A stretch of DNA of 64,000 nt from Sphingomonas_R arantia (GCF_042682045.1 NZ_JBHUGS010000002.1:620001-684000); one strand, 5' to 3'; shown: positions 36,040 through 45,685, counted from the stretch's first letter. Translations and numbers: made by a program. Notes: generated by a model from the letters alone, not told the origin.

Positions 36040-37551
36040 TTGTTGACGCCCACGCCACCCCGTTTCCGGACTCCCTTGCTGCTGGCCGCCGCTCTGGTGC
36101 CGCTGCTGTCCGGTCCGGCGGCGGCGCAGACCGCGTCCGGCGCGGTTCCGACGTTCGGCGTGCCCGCACCTGCGATCCCGCCCGTCGTCGATGCCCCCGC
36201 CCCGCCGCCGCGCGTCATGCCCAAGCTGACCCGCGCCCAGGCGTCGCAGCTGGCCGCGATGATCGATGCCGCGCCCGCCCAGGGCCTGCGCCACGATTTG
36301 CGCGACGGTGATGGCGAGGCGGCCGATCGCGGCGATGCCGAACTGATCACCGCCGCGCTCGATCATGCCCGCGCGGTCCATAGCGGCCGGCTGGAGACCA
36401 GCGACTTCCTCAAGGACTGGGGCCTGCGCCCGGCCGCCTATGATCCGTGGCCCGGCTTTTCGCAGGCGGTCGCCAGCGACCGGCTCGCCGCCTGGATCAA
36501 CTCGTTGCCACCGCCCTATGCCGGCTATGACGGCCTGATGAAGGGCCTCAAGACCTACCGCAAGATCGAGGCGGACGGCGGCTGGCGGACGCTGGCGTCC
36601 GGTCCGGACATGACGATCAACGCCAGCGGCGCGCGGGTGCTGGCACTCCGCCGCCGGCTCGCGGTCGAGGACAGCGAGGTCGCCAGGACCGGTGACACGT
36701 TCGATCGCCCGCTGCTCGATGCCGTCCGCCGGGCGCAGCGCCGCTACGGCCTGCAACCCAGCGGCATCGTCTCGACCCAGACCATCGCCGCGCTCAACGT
36801 CCCCGCGCGGGACCGCGTGCGGCAGATCATGGCCAACATGGAACGCTGGCGCTGGCTGCCGCAGGACCTCGCCAAGGACCGGGTGCAGGTGAACATCGCC
36901 GCCGCCGTCCTGACCGTGTTCGACGGCGACAACCCGGTGACGTCGATGAAGGCGGTCACCGGCCGTCCCGGCGACAACACGCCGATGCTCCAGTCGCGCA
37001 TCCATAGCATCGTCATCAACCCGCCGTGGAACGTGCCGACTTCGATCGCGACCAAGGAATTGTGGCCGAAAGAGCGCGCCAATCCCGGCTACTTCAAGCG
37101 CAATTCGATCAAGGTCATCAAACTCGACGGCGGCGGCACGCGGCTGCAACAGGCGGCCGGCGACATGAGCGCGCTCGGGCGGCTGAAGTTCGATTTCGAC
37201 AATCCCTACTCGGTCTATCTTCACGATTCCCCGGCACAGGCGGCCTTTTCGCGCTGGGACCGGCTCGCCAGCCATGGCTGCGTCCGGCTTGCGAAACCGG
37301 TCGAGCTGGCCGACCTGCTGCTCGCCAACGACCCGACCTATGCGGGCAACGTCAAGCCGGCGATCGACGCGGGCGAGACGAAGCGCGCGCGGCTGGCCAA
37401 CCCGGTCACCGTCTACCTGCTCTACTGGACCGCGTTCGCCAGTTCGGCGGGACAGATCAATTTTCGCGCCGATCCCTATGACTGGGACGGCATCCTGGCC
37501 TCCAAGATCGAGGCGCGCGGCAACCGCGCCGCCGCCCTCGCGTCGCGATAG
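36040..37551 (+). CDS. L,D-transpeptidase (YcbB-like, YkuD catalytic domain)
   Basis: About 503 residues: signal peptide (about 1-30, ending PAAAQ), a scaffold region (about 60-200, LKDWGLRPAAYDPW, SLPPPYAGYDGL), a peptidoglycan-binding-like helical domain (about 215-265, VRRAQRRYGLQPSGIV) and a YkuD domain (about 285-470) with NPPWNVPTSIA and catalytic Cys in SHGCVRLAKP. It crosslinks peptidoglycan stems in the periplasm. No ATG precedes the signal peptide closely; TTG at 36040 (or 36043) with GGAG upstream is chosen, while ATG at 35938 would add an unlikely tail. The lipoprotein gene follows by 7 bp. Confidence 0.9.
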   Translation: MLTPTPPRFRTPLLLAAALVPLLSGPAAAQTASGAVPTFGVPAPAIPPVVDAPAPPPRVMPKLTRAQASQLAAMIDAAPAQGLRHDLRDGDGEAADRGDAELITAALDHARAVHSGRLETSDFLKDWGLRPAAYDPWPGFSQAVASDRLAAWINSLPPPYAGYDGLMKGLKTYRKIEADGGWRTLASGPDMTINASGARVLALRRRLAVEDSEVARTGDTFDRPLLDAVRRAQRRYGLQPSGIVSTQTIAALNVPARDRVRQIMANMERWRWLPQDLAKDRVQVNIAAAVLTVFDGDNPVTSMKAVTGRPGDNTPMLQSRIHSIVINPPWNVPTSIATKELWPKERANPGYFKRNSIKVIKLDGGGTRLQQAAGDMSALGRLKFDFDNPYSVYLHDSPAQAAFSRWDRLASHGCVRLAKPVELADLLLANDPTYAGNVKPAIDAGETKRARLANPVTVYLLYWTAFASSAGQINFRADPYDWDGILASKIEARGNRAAALASR

Positions 37552-37558
37552 GATCCCC

Positions 37559-37924
37559 ATGTTGAAAATCCGCCTGATCGCCCCGTTCGCCGCCGCCATG
37601 CTGCTCGCCGCCTGCGACCGCGGCCCCGCGCCGCAGCCGGAGGCTGACCCCTATAACGACAGCGCGAACGCGGACGAACCCGTCGAGCCGGAGCCCGCCC
37701 CCGCGCCGGAACCGATCAACGAACCCGCGCCCGCGCCCGTCGAGACGACCAGCGCGGTCGACACCCCACCCCCGGCCGAACCCACCCGGCCGAGCGACCA
37801 GATGATGGAAGACGCCGAAGCCACCGGCATGACCGCCCGCGTCGCCCGCGACGCCGAGACCGCCAGCGACGCTGCAAGCGATGCCGCAAACGAGTCCGAA
37901 CAGGTGGCTGTCGAGAAGAAGTAG
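37559..37924 (+). CDS. Small Pro/Glu/Ala-rich lipoprotein
   Basis: A 121-residue protein with a signal peptide and lipobox (LLAAC, Cys19). The mature part is low complexity: a Pro/Glu/Ala-rich region (about 22-75) and an acidic Ala/Asp/Ser end. It starts 7 bp after the L,D-transpeptidase stop, so it is probably co-transcribed and may be an envelope protein linked to cell-wall work. I recognise no domain. Confidence 0.75.
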   Translation: MLKIRLIAPFAAAMLLAACDRGPAPQPEADPYNDSANADEPVEPEPAPAPEPINEPAPAPVETTSAVDTPPPAEPTRPSDQMMEDAEATGMTARVARDAETASDAASDAANESEQVAVEKK

Positions 37925-37958
37925 GTCGGAAGCACATCAAAACCCGACCGTCCCGAAC

Positions 37959-37991
37959 GCAGCCGAGACACCTACAGCGACCCTCGGCTGC
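37959..37991. repeat. Short inverted repeat (family B-like core)
   Basis: GCAGCCGAG (37959-37967) and CTCGGCTGC (37983-37991) form a perfect 9-bp stem with a 15-nt loop, 34 bp after the lipoprotein stop. It could terminate the transcript; the sequence resembles a diverged family B unit. Confidence 0.5.
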
Positions 37992-38152
37992 GCTCCGGGG
38001 GATGAACTAGAGTCCAGGTCGGCTGCGCGACGCCGCCACGCGAAACGCCACGCGCTAACCCGCGCCCGACCTTGACAAAATCCCGCACTCGGCCATAGCC
38101 GCGTGTGTCGCGGATCGCGCGCTTTGCGGTCGCATTCTTATCCGGATCGCCC

Positions 38153-39691
38153 ATGACATTCGCCGATCTCGGCCTCTCCGACGAAACGCTGCGCGCCGTG
38201 ACGGAGTCCGGCTACACCATACCCACGCCGGTGCAGGCGCAGGCGATCCCGCCCGTGCTGATGAACCGCGACCTGATTGCCATCGCGCAGACGGGCACGG
38301 GCAAGACCGCATCGTTCGTCCTGCCGATGATCGACGTCCTGGCGCATGGCCGCGCCCGCGCCATGATGCCGCGCTCGCTGATCCTCGAACCGACGCGCGA
38401 ACTCGCCGCACAGGTCGCCGAGAATTTCGACAAATACGGCAAGTATCACAAGCTCTCGATGGCGCTGCTGATCGGCGGCGTGTCGATGGGCGACCAGACC
38501 GCCGCGCTCGCCCGCGGCGTCGACGTGCTGATCGCCACGCCCGGCCGACTGATGGACCTGTTCAAGCGCGGCAAGATCCTGCTGTCCGGCTGTTCGATCC
38601 TGGTGATCGACGAGGCGGATCGCATGCTCGACATGGGGTTCATCCCCGATATCGAGGAAATCTGCACCAAGCTGCCCGCCACGCGCCAGACCCTGCTGTT
38701 CTCGGCCACCATGCCCGGCCCGATCAAGAAGCTTGCCGACCGTTTCCTGTCGAACCCGAAGCAGATCGAGGTCGCACGGGCGGGCATGAACAACCTGCTG
38801 ATCGAACAGCGGCTTGTCGAGACCACCTCGCGCGGCAAGCGCGACGCGCTGAAGGCGTTGCTCGCGGCGGAGGACGTCCGCACCGCGATGATCTTCTCCA
38901 ATCGCAAGACCACGGTCCGCGACCTGGCCGAGATGCTCGGTCGTTCGGGCATGAAGGTCGGCCAGATCCACGGCGACATGGAACAGGCCGAACGGCTGCG
39001 CGAACTCGACCGGTTCAAGGACGGCACAATCAACATCCTGGTCGCCTCCGACGTCGCCGCCCGCGGTCTCGACATCAAGGGCGTCAGCCACGTCATCAAC
39101 TACGACATTCCGTGGCATCCGGACGACTATGTCCACCGCATCGGCCGCACCGGCCGCGCCGGCGCCTCGGGCAAGGCGTTCAGCCTCGTCACGCCCGAAG
39201 ACGCCGAGGCGATTGCCAACATCGAAAAGCTGACCAAGTCGACGATCGAACGCGTCGGAAAGCCGGTCGCCACGGCCGCGCCCATTGCGATCGAGCAGCC
39301 CGCACCCGAAGCCCCCGCCGCGCGTCAGGACGCCGAACCGCGCGGCCCGCGCCGCCGTCCGCGCAGCGAACGCGCCCCCGCCGCGAACACACCGCCGCCC
39401 GCCGTCGCCGCACGACCGATCGCTGAACCCGTCGTCGTCCAGGCCGCCCCGGTCGCCGAACCTGCACCCGCCCCGGCCCGCCCGGCCGCGCCACCCGTCC
39501 CGGCACCGCAGCCCCGCCACGTCGCGCCGCCACGCGAGGACCGCCGCGACGTCCCGTTCCGCGAAACCCGCCGCCCCCAGCAGGACGACCGCCGCCCGCA
39601 ACGCGTCGTCGACGAAGGCCCGGACGACGGCTGGAACGGCCCGTTCCCCAACTTCCTCACCGTCCGCCTCGACCTGCCACCCCGCGACTGA
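38153..39691 (+). CDS. DEAD-box RNA helicase, RhlE group
   Basis: A 512-residue helicase with all motifs: AQTGTGKT, PTRELAAQV, DEADRML, SAT, and HRIGRTGRAG. The core is about residues 1-380; the last 130 residues are a Pro/Ala/Arg-rich tail ending WNGPFPNFLTVRLDLP. Such basic tails bind RNA. It is probably involved in ribosome assembly or mRNA turnover. ATG at 38153 gives the usual short lead (TFADLGLSDETL). A second member of the same group lies at 47928-49250. Confidence 0.94.
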   Translation: MTFADLGLSDETLRAVTESGYTIPTPVQAQAIPPVLMNRDLIAIAQTGTGKTASFVLPMIDVLAHGRARAMMPRSLILEPTRELAAQVAENFDKYGKYHKLSMALLIGGVSMGDQTAALARGVDVLIATPGRLMDLFKRGKILLSGCSILVIDEADRMLDMGFIPDIEEICTKLPATRQTLLFSATMPGPIKKLADRFLSNPKQIEVARAGMNNLLIEQRLVETTSRGKRDALKALLAAEDVRTAMIFSNRKTTVRDLAEMLGRSGMKVGQIHGDMEQAERLRELDRFKDGTINILVASDVAARGLDIKGVSHVINYDIPWHPDDYVHRIGRTGRAGASGKAFSLVTPEDAEAIANIEKLTKSTIERVGKPVATAAPIAIEQPAPEAPAARQDAEPRGPRRRPRSERAPAANTPPPAVAARPIAEPVVVQAAPVAEPAPAPARPAAPPVPAPQPRHVAPPREDRRDVPFRETRRPQQDDRRPQRVVDEGPDDGWNGPFPNFLTVRLDLPPRD

Positions 39692-39703
39692 CGGGTACGG
39701 CGC

Positions 39704-40978
39704 TCACCGGAGCGCGGCGATCCGGCGGGCGGCCTCCGCCGCCCCGTCGTCCCCGGCGATAGACCGCGCCGCCAGTTCGGCGGCACGCCCGATGTCGCCG
39801 TCGGACAGCAGCCGAGAAATCGCCGCCAGCGCGCGCGGCGTTGCGAACTGCGCGCGGGTCAGCGACAATCCCAGGCCGGCCGTCTCCACCCGGACCGCAT
39901 TGTCATACTGATCGCCAAAGTGCGGCACGACGAGCTGCGGCCGCCCGGCCCGGACCGCCTGCCCCGTCGTGCCGATGCCGCCATGATGGATCACGGCCGC
40001 TGCATGCGGAAACACCGCGGAATGCGGCGCATAGCCCATCCAAAGACACGCATCGTCACGCCGCGGCGGCCCCTCCTGGCCAGTAAGCAGCAGCGCGCGC
40101 CGGCCAAGCGTCCGGCTCACCGCCGCCGCCTGTTCGTAGAAGCCCCCGGCCGCCCCGACCGCGACGGACCCGAGCGTAAAAACCAGCGGCCGATCGCCGT
40201 CGTGTAGGAAGGCGTCGAGTTCCGGTGGCAACGCATCGTCGCCACCGCTCTCGCTGTCGAAGAACGGAAAGCCGACCAACGCGGCACTGTCCGGGGCATC
40301 CGGCGGAAGCTTCCCGAGCGTGTCAGACCAGCAGCACAGCACCGCCCGCACCGCCGCCCCATGGTCGAGCATCGGCACGCCGGTAGACGCCCCGAGCCCA
40401 TGCTCCGCCCGAACCGCATCGATCCGCGTACCATAACGGCGGCGCAGCACAGTCCGGACCATCGCGAGACATGCCCTGTTCCAGCTCCGCCCGACCCGAC
40501 TGCGCGGCGACTTCCGCATCATGCCGAACCGCGGCGTCACCGGCGGCTGCCATGCGGAAAACAGGCTCATCGGCTGGAGCACCACCGCAGCCAGTGGCAG
40601 GCGACGCTTCTCCGCCACGATCTCGGCGCAGAAGGCGAAGATCGAACCCGCGATCACGTCCGCGTCGGCCGCCAGCCGATCGAGCCTGGCCGTGCTCGAC
40701 CGGAGATCGGGCATCAGGACCTCGTCTATGACGAAGTTCGGGTCGGCCAGTATCCTCGCGGCGACCGCCTCCTCGCTCAAGCCGAGCCGCGCGCAGATCG
40801 ACGCGTAGCTCAGCAGGATCGGCTCGGCGTCGAGACCGGCCGCGCGGACCTTCGCGACCCCATCCTCCGGCACCGCCAGCAGAACCTGCCGCCCCTGCGC
40901 GACGAGCGCCCGACCGATCGCGATGAAGGGATGCAGATCGCCGAGCGAACCGACGGTGACGAGAAGTATTCGGCCCAT
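39704..40978 (-). CDS. MGT-type glycosyltransferase (GT1/GT28-like)
   Basis: A 424-residue GT-B enzyme similar to sterol or macrolide glucosyltransferases. It starts RILLVTVGSLGDLHPFIAIG (N-terminal Gly-rich loop) and has the donor motif HHGGIGTTGQAVRAGRPQLV followed by FGDQYDNAVRVE. Likely substrates are lipids, carotenoids or hydrophobic small molecules; in sphingomonads carotenoid or sterol-like glycosylation is possible, but no such genes lie nearby. It converges with the helicase gene (12 bp between stops). ATG at 40978 is preferred over GTG at 40984. Confidence 0.88.
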   Translation of the reverse strand: MGRILLVTVGSLGDLHPFIAIGRALVAQGRQVLLAVPEDGVAKVRAAGLDAEPILLSYASICARLGLSEEAVAARILADPNFVIDEVLMPDLRSSTARLDRLAADADVIAGSIFAFCAEIVAEKRRLPLAAVVLQPMSLFSAWQPPVTPRFGMMRKSPRSRVGRSWNRACLAMVRTVLRRRYGTRIDAVRAEHGLGASTGVPMLDHGAAVRAVLCCWSDTLGKLPPDAPDSAALVGFPFFDSESGGDDALPPELDAFLHDGDRPLVFTLGSVAVGAAGGFYEQAAAVSRTLGRRALLLTGQEGPPRRDDACLWMGYAPHSAVFPHAAAVIHHGGIGTTGQAVRAGRPQLVVPHFGDQYDNAVRVETAGLGLSLTRAQFATPRALAAISRLLSDGDIGRAAELAARSIAGDDGAAEAARRIAALR

Positions 40979-41017
40979 GAACACCGGTAACCGGTGATCG
41001 TTGCGGACGCGAGACAG

Positions 41018-41251
41018 TCAGTCCTTCCGCTCGAACTCCGACACGATCCGGCTGTTGCCACGGATCAGCGTGCCGTCGGCATGATGTTCGCACGCCGCCT
41101 CCGCCTCGACGCGCGAGGGGTAGATGCCGATCTTGGTCCAGGCCAGCACGCGCCAGCATTGCGCGACGTACCAGTCGGTATAGGTGCGGCCGGAGAACAG
41201 CGCCTCGACCAGCGACTTTTTCTGGTGGATCACCCGATATCTACGCGCCAT
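41018..41251 (-). CDS. 77-residue hypothetical protein downstream of tgt
   Basis: I recognise no named family. The product starts MARRYRVIHQKKSLVEALFSG and ends SRIVSEFERKD, with an Arg/Lys-rich N-terminus and aromatic residues (TDWYVAQCWRVLAWTKIG). It overlaps the tgt stop by 11 bp and is probably translated with it. Small proteins of this kind follow tgt in several sphingomonads as far as I recall. A link to tRNA modification is only positional. Confidence 0.7.
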   Translation of the reverse strand: MARRYRVIHQKKSLVEALFSGRTYTDWYVAQCWRVLAWTKIGIYPSRVEAEAACEHHADGTLIRGNSRIVSEFERKD

Positions 41252-42395
41252 CGGCCGGCTCCTTCACCCGCACATAGCGCGCGCGGAACGCATCGGCATA
41301 GCCGGTCAGCGTTCCCGCCGCGATCGCGCCGCGCAGGTCCGCCATCAGCGACTGGTAGAAGGCCAAATTATGCTCGGTCATCAGCATCGCGCCCAAGATC
41401 TCGTCCGACCGGACGAGATGGTGGATATAGGCGCGTTCCCACGTCGCGCACACCGAACATGCGCATTCGGGATCGAGCGGCCCGCGGTCCTCGGCGAACT
41501 TCGCATTGCGGATGTTAATCGGCCCGTCGCGCGTGAACGCCTGCCCCGTCCGCCCCGACCGCGTCGGCAGAACGCAGTCGAACATATCGATTCCCCGTTC
41601 CACCGCGCCGACGATGTCGTCGGGCTTGCCGACGCCCATCAGGTAGCGCGGCCGATCCGCGGGCAGCTGACCCGGCGCGAAATCGAGCACCGCGAACATC
41701 TGTTCCTGCCCCTCGCCCACCGCCAGCCCGCCGACCGCATAGCCATCGAACCCGATGTCGATCAGCTGGTCCGCCGACGTCCGGCGCAGGCCCTTATCCA
41801 TCGACCCCTGCTGGATGCCGAACAGCGCGGACGTCTCGGCATGCTCGCCGCCGCTGTCGAACCCGTTGCGCGACCGGACCGCCCAGCGCATCGACCGCTC
41901 CATCGACGCGGCCGACCGGTCGTAGGTCGCCGGGTGCGGCGTGCATTCGTCGAACACCATGACGATGTCGGACCCGAGCAGCCGCTGGATCTCCATCGAT
42001 CGTTCCGGCGTGATCATGTGGCGCGATCCGTCGATATGGCTCTTGAACGCCACGCCGTCCTCGGACTGCTTGGTCAGTTCGGACAGGCTCATCACCTGAT
42101 ACCCGCCGCTATCGGTCAGGATCGGCCGGTCCCACCCCATGAACCGGTGCAGTCCGCCCAGCCGCGCCACCCGCTCCGCCGTCGGCCGCAGCATCAGGTG
42201 ATACGTGTTGCCGAGCAGCACGTCCGCCCCGGTCGCCCGCACGTCCGCCGGCTTCATGCCCTTCACGGTCGCCGCGGTCCCGACCGGCATGAACGCCGGC
42301 GTGCGGATATCGCCGCGCCGCATCCGGATCGTGCCCGTACGCGCGGCCCCGTCGGTGGCGTGAATGTCGAAGGCGAAACGGGGCGCAGCGGTCAT
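41241..42395 (-). CDS. tgt: Queuine tRNA-ribosyltransferase
   Basis: A 384-residue bacterial TGT: catalytic Asp blocks LTDSGGYQVMSL and FDCVLPTRSGRTGQ, GIQQGS, and the zinc site CACSVC plus H late in the protein. It exchanges guanine-34 of GUN-anticodon tRNAs for preQ1. The ATG at 42395 is the normal start. It lies 48 bp after an SDR gene which separates it from queA, its pathway partner. Confidence 0.97.
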   Translation of the reverse strand: MTAAPRFAFDIHATDGAARTGTIRMRRGDIRTPAFMPVGTAATVKGMKPADVRATGADVLLGNTYHLMLRPTAERVARLGGLHRFMGWDRPILTDSGGYQVMSLSELTKQSEDGVAFKSHIDGSRHMITPERSMEIQRLLGSDIVMVFDECTPHPATYDRSAASMERSMRWAVRSRNGFDSGGEHAETSALFGIQQGSMDKGLRRTSADQLIDIGFDGYAVGGLAVGEGQEQMFAVLDFAPGQLPADRPRYLMGVGKPDDIVGAVERGIDMFDCVLPTRSGRTGQAFTRDGPINIRNAKFAEDRGPLDPECACSVCATWERAYIHHLVRSDEILGAMLMTEHNLAFYQSLMADLRGAIAAGTLTGYADAFRARYVRVKEPADGA

Positions 42396-42443
42396 GACGC
42401 CGCTCTACGACCAGTCCGATGCGATGGAAAGCGGTGGGCGCGT

Positions 42444-43223
42444 CTAGCCCGGGGACGCCGCCGATCCGGCCAATAGCCCGCCGTCGATGTTGATCTCCGT
42501 CCCCGTCACATAGGTCGCTTCGTCGGACGCCAGCATCACCGCGATCGCCGCCACCTCGTCCGGCATCCCGAACCGTTTCAACGGCGTGTCCGCCACCAGC
42601 GCCGCCATTCGCGCCTCGCGGTCGTCGCCGGTCCCGAGCATCGGTTCCCAGATCCCGGTCAGGATCGCGGCCGGGTGGATCGAGTTGCAACGGATCTTCC
42701 AACCCTGCTGCGCGCAATAGAGCGCGACCGTCTTGCTGTGGTTGCGCACCGCCGCCTTCGATGAGGCATAGGCGGCGGCCATCGGGATGCCGACCAGCCC
42801 GGACCGCGACGAGATGTTGATGATCGATCCGGTCCCCGCCGTCTTCATCGCGCCGATCGCATAGCGGCAACCGAGGAACGTCCCGTCGAGGTTGACCGCA
42901 TGAACCGCGCGCCAGTCCGCCAGGCTCGCATGTTCGGGATCGTGCGCCACCATCCCCTGCTCGAATCCGGTTACGCCGGCATTGTTCACCACCACGTCGG
43001 CGATCGGAACGACGCGCATCAGTCGCTGCCAGTCCGCCTCGACGCTTACGTCAAGCGGCTCGAACCGGCACCCGATCGTCGCGGCGGTCGCAGCGCCCGC
43101 CTCCACGTCGCTGTCCGTGACGATGACGCTCGCCCCCTCGTCGTGGAAACGCGCCGCGATCGCGCGCCCGATCCCGCGCGCCGCGCCGGTGACGACGCAG
43201 GTCTTCTGATTTAATCTAGCCAT
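42444..43223 (-). CDS. Short-chain dehydrogenase/reductase
   Basis: A 259-residue classical SDR: cofactor motif TGAARGIGRA, NNAG, Ser in NISSRSG, YASSK with catalytic Tyr and Lys, and INIDGG near the end. An Asp after strand 2 (VTDSD) suggests NAD preference. It sits between queA (85 bp upstream) and tgt (48 bp downstream) on the same strand. The substrate cannot be told; nothing links SDRs to queuosine synthesis, so it may be an insertion into an ancestral queA-tgt pair. Confidence 0.93.
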   Translation of the reverse strand: MARLNQKTCVVTGAARGIGRAIAARFHDEGASVIVTDSDVEAGAATAATIGCRFEPLDVSVEADWQRLMRVVPIADVVVNNAGVTGFEQGMVAHDPEHASLADWRAVHAVNLDGTFLGCRYAIGAMKTAGTGSIINISSRSGLVGIPMAAAYASSKAAVRNHSKTVALYCAQQGWKIRCNSIHPAAILTGIWEPMLGTGDDREARMAALVADTPLKRFGMPDEVAAIAVMLASDEATYVTGTEINIDGGLLAGSAASPG

Positions 43224-43308
43224 GATGATCCAGTAACCGGAGTAAGTTCGGCGGATCGCTCCGCCTGCGCAAGTCTGTCCGCCTCAGCGGTGGCGCTGGA
43301 TCATCGGG

Positions 43309-44358
43309 TCATACTCCCTGAACGGCCGACGCCTTTGGCAGCAACAACGATGCGTCGCCGTAGGAGTAAAAGCGATACCCCTCCGCCACCGCATGCGCAT
43401 AAGTCGCCTGCATCCGCTCCGTCCCCATAAGCGCGGACACGAGCATGAAGAGCGTCGACTTCGGCAAATGGAAGTTGGTCAGCAGCCCGTCGATCCCGCG
43501 GAACACATAGCCCGGCGTGATGAAGATCGCGGTATCGCCCTCGAACGGCCGCACGACGCCGTTCGCGCCGGTGGCGCTCTCGATCAGCCGCAGGCTCGTC
43601 GTGCCGACCGCGATCACCCGGCCGCCCGCGGCGCGCACCGCGTTTAGCCGGTCCGCGGTCGCCGCATCGATCCGGCCCCATTCGGCGTGCATGACATGGT
43701 CATCGGTATCATCCGCCTTCATCGGCAGGAACGTGCCCGCCCCGACATGCAGCGTCAGCCGCGCATGATCGACACCGCGCGCCGCCAGCGACTCCATCAG
43801 CTCCGGCGTAAAATGCAGCGCCGCGGTCGGGGCGGCCACCGCGCCGTCGGTCGTCGCAAACATCGTCTGATAATCCGACCTGTCCTGCGCATCGGCGGCA
43901 CGGCGCGCGGCGATATAGGGCGGCAACGGCATGCGCCCCGCGCGTTCCAGCAGCAGTTCGACCGGCTCGTCGCCCTCGAACGTCAGCAGGATCGATCCGT
44001 CGTCGGCCTTCGCGCCCGCCACCGCAAAGACATCCGCCCCGAAATCGATCCGGTCGCCGGTCCGCACCCGCTTGGCGTTGCGCACGAACGCATGCCAGCT
44101 GCGCAGACCCTCACGCTTGTGCAGCGTCGCGCCGATCCGCGCATCGCCGCGCTGCCCTTCCAGCTGCGCCGGCAGCACGCGCGTGTCGTTGAACACCATC
44201 AGGTCGCCGGGCCGCAGGCAATCCGGCAACTCCGAGACGATCCGGTCGGCGAGCCCGTCCGGCCCCACCACCAGCATCCGCGCCGCATCGCGCGGCACTG
44301 CCGGCCGCAACGCGATCCGGTCCTGCGGCAGGGGGAAATCAAACTGGTCGGTACGCAT
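43309..44358 (-). CDS. queA: S-adenosylmethionine:tRNA ribosyltransferase-isomerase
   Basis: A 349-residue QueA: DFPLPQDRIALRPA at the N-terminus, VFNDTRVLPAQL, the central DRSDYQTMFA..APTAALHFT region, HVGAGTFLPMK, and the end NFHLPKSTLFMLVSAL with YRFYSYGDASLL. It converts preQ1 in tRNA to epoxyqueuosine. It is 74 bp downstream of the DUF1178 gene on the same strand and upstream of the SDR and tgt genes. A queG or queH gene is not seen in this window. Confidence 0.97.
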   Translation of the reverse strand: MRTDQFDFPLPQDRIALRPAVPRDAARMLVVGPDGLADRIVSELPDCLRPGDLMVFNDTRVLPAQLEGQRGDARIGATLHKREGLRSWHAFVRNAKRVRTGDRIDFGADVFAVAGAKADDGSILLTFEGDEPVELLLERAGRMPLPPYIAARRAADAQDRSDYQTMFATTDGAVAAPTAALHFTPELMESLAARGVDHARLTLHVGAGTFLPMKADDTDDHVMHAEWGRIDAATADRLNAVRAAGGRVIAVGTTSLRLIESATGANGVVRPFEGDTAIFITPGYVFRGIDGLLTNFHLPKSTLFMLVSALMGTERMQATYAHAVAEGYRFYSYGDASLLLPKASAVQGV

Positions 44359-44432
44359 GCCCGCGCTCTAGCGGTCGTTCGGGAGAGACGAAAGCCCCAT
44401 CCGCGGGGCTGCCAGCACCCCGCGACGCGTGA

Positions 44433-44861
44433 TCAGTTGTCCGTCCCCGGCCGGCGGATCGGCAGCGGCAGCGGCATGACCGGAATGCCGTCCTCGGTCA
44501 GCGACTTCACCTCGGTCGGCGTCGCCCGGCCGTGGATCACGCGGTCCGGGCTATCCCCGTCGTGGATTGCGCGCGCCACGCTCGCAAACCGGTCGCCGAC
44601 ATCATCGGATTGCTTCAACACCGCCGCCTGCGCCCGCGCCAGGTCGGCGAGCATCGCCTTGGCCACCTCCGGTCGGAACGTCGGCGTCGTATCGGTCCCC
44701 GACAGCCGCGGGGCCATCGGTGCCTTGTCGACCGCATCCGATCCGCAGATCGGGCAGGACAGCAGCCCGCGCGCGCGCTGGTCGTCATAATCGTCGGCGG
44801 ACCCGAACCACCCCTCGAACACATGCCCGCCCGCCCGGCAGGCGAGATCATAGACGATCAT
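44433..44861 (-). CDS. DUF1178 family protein
   Basis: A 142-residue protein: N-terminal IVYDLACRAGGHVFEGWFGS and CPICGS form a zinc-ribbon-like four-ligand site, and the C-terminal half contains RATPTEVKSLTEDGIPV, typical of DUF1178. Its function is not known. Its ATG overlaps the stop of the upstream nitrilase-like gene (ATGA), and that gene overlaps grxC in the same way, so the three are one translational unit. Confidence 0.92.
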   Translation of the reverse strand: MIVYDLACRAGGHVFEGWFGSADDYDDQRARGLLSCPICGSDAVDKAPMAPRLSGTDTTPTFRPEVAKAMLADLARAQAAVLKQSDDVGDRFASVARAIHDGDSPDRVIHGRATPTEVKSLTEDGIPVMPLPLPIRRPGTDN

Positions 44862-45685
44862 GGCATGACCCGCGCCGGGGTGATCGTCCGGCGATGCGCC
44901 AGCGTCGGCATCCGGCCCCGAACGTCGGCAGTCACGCCCGCATCGATCTCGGCAAACCCCACGCCAACGTCGTCGCCCATGTCGAGCAGCACGTCGCCCC
45001 ACGGACCCACCACCAGCGACCGGCCATAGGTCTCGCGCCCGTCCTCGTGCACGCCCGCCTGCGCCGCCGCGACGACATGGCACCCGGTCTCCACCGCCCG
45101 CGCGCGCAGCAGCAGGTGCCAGTGCGCCTCACCCGTCGGCACAGTGAACGCCGCCGGCACGGACAGCATAGTCGCGCCGCCCGCGCTCACCGCCTGGTAC
45201 AGCGCCGGAAACCGCACGTCGTAACAGATGCTCAGTCCAAGCCGCCCGGCCGGCGTATCGGCCACCACCGCCTCTTGCCCGCCGACATAGCTCGCCGACT
45301 CACGCCACGACTGCCCGTTCGGCAGGTCCGCATCGAACAGATGGATCTTGTCGTACCGCGCCCGGATCGCACCCGTATCGTCGATCAGCAACGCGCGGTT
45401 CGCCATCGCGCCACCCTCGACCAGCACGCCGATCGACCCGAGCTGCACCCAGATCCCGGCCCGCGCCGCCGTGTCGCGCACCGCCTGCAGCACGGGGTCG
45501 TCCCCCTCGCTGCGGCGATGCGCGGCGGCGCGCGTCCGGTCGCGATCCAGCAGGTTGCCGTTCTCCGGCGTAAACAGCATCGCCGCCCCGCCGTCGCGCG
45601 CGGCCTCGACAGCGGCCACCAACGCCGCGGCGTTGGCGGCCGGGTCGATCCCCGTCCGGCTCTGATAGACCGCGATCCGCGTCAT
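44858..45685 (-). CDS. Carbon-nitrogen hydrolase (Nit1/Nit2-like)
   Basis: A 275-residue nitrilase-superfamily enzyme with the Glu-Lys-Cys triad visible in FTPENGN (Glu about 41), RYDKIHLFD (Lys about 111) and SICYDVRFP (Cys about 153). The Nit branch includes deaminated-glutathione amidase, and the position directly after grxC suits repair of damaged glutathione; this is an inference from similarity and context. It is coupled by ATGA overlaps to grxC upstream and DUF1178 downstream. Confidence 0.92.
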   Translation of the reverse strand: MTRIAVYQSRTGIDPAANAAALVAAVEAARDGGAAMLFTPENGNLLDRDRTRAAAHRRSEGDDPVLQAVRDTAARAGIWVQLGSIGVLVEGGAMANRALLIDDTGAIRARYDKIHLFDADLPNGQSWRESASYVGGQEAVVADTPAGRLGLSICYDVRFPALYQAVSAGGATMLSVPAAFTVPTGEAHWHLLLRARAVETGCHVVAAAQAGVHEDGRETYGRSLVVGPWGDVLLDMGDDVGVGFAEIDAGVTADVRGRMPTLAHRRTITPARVMP

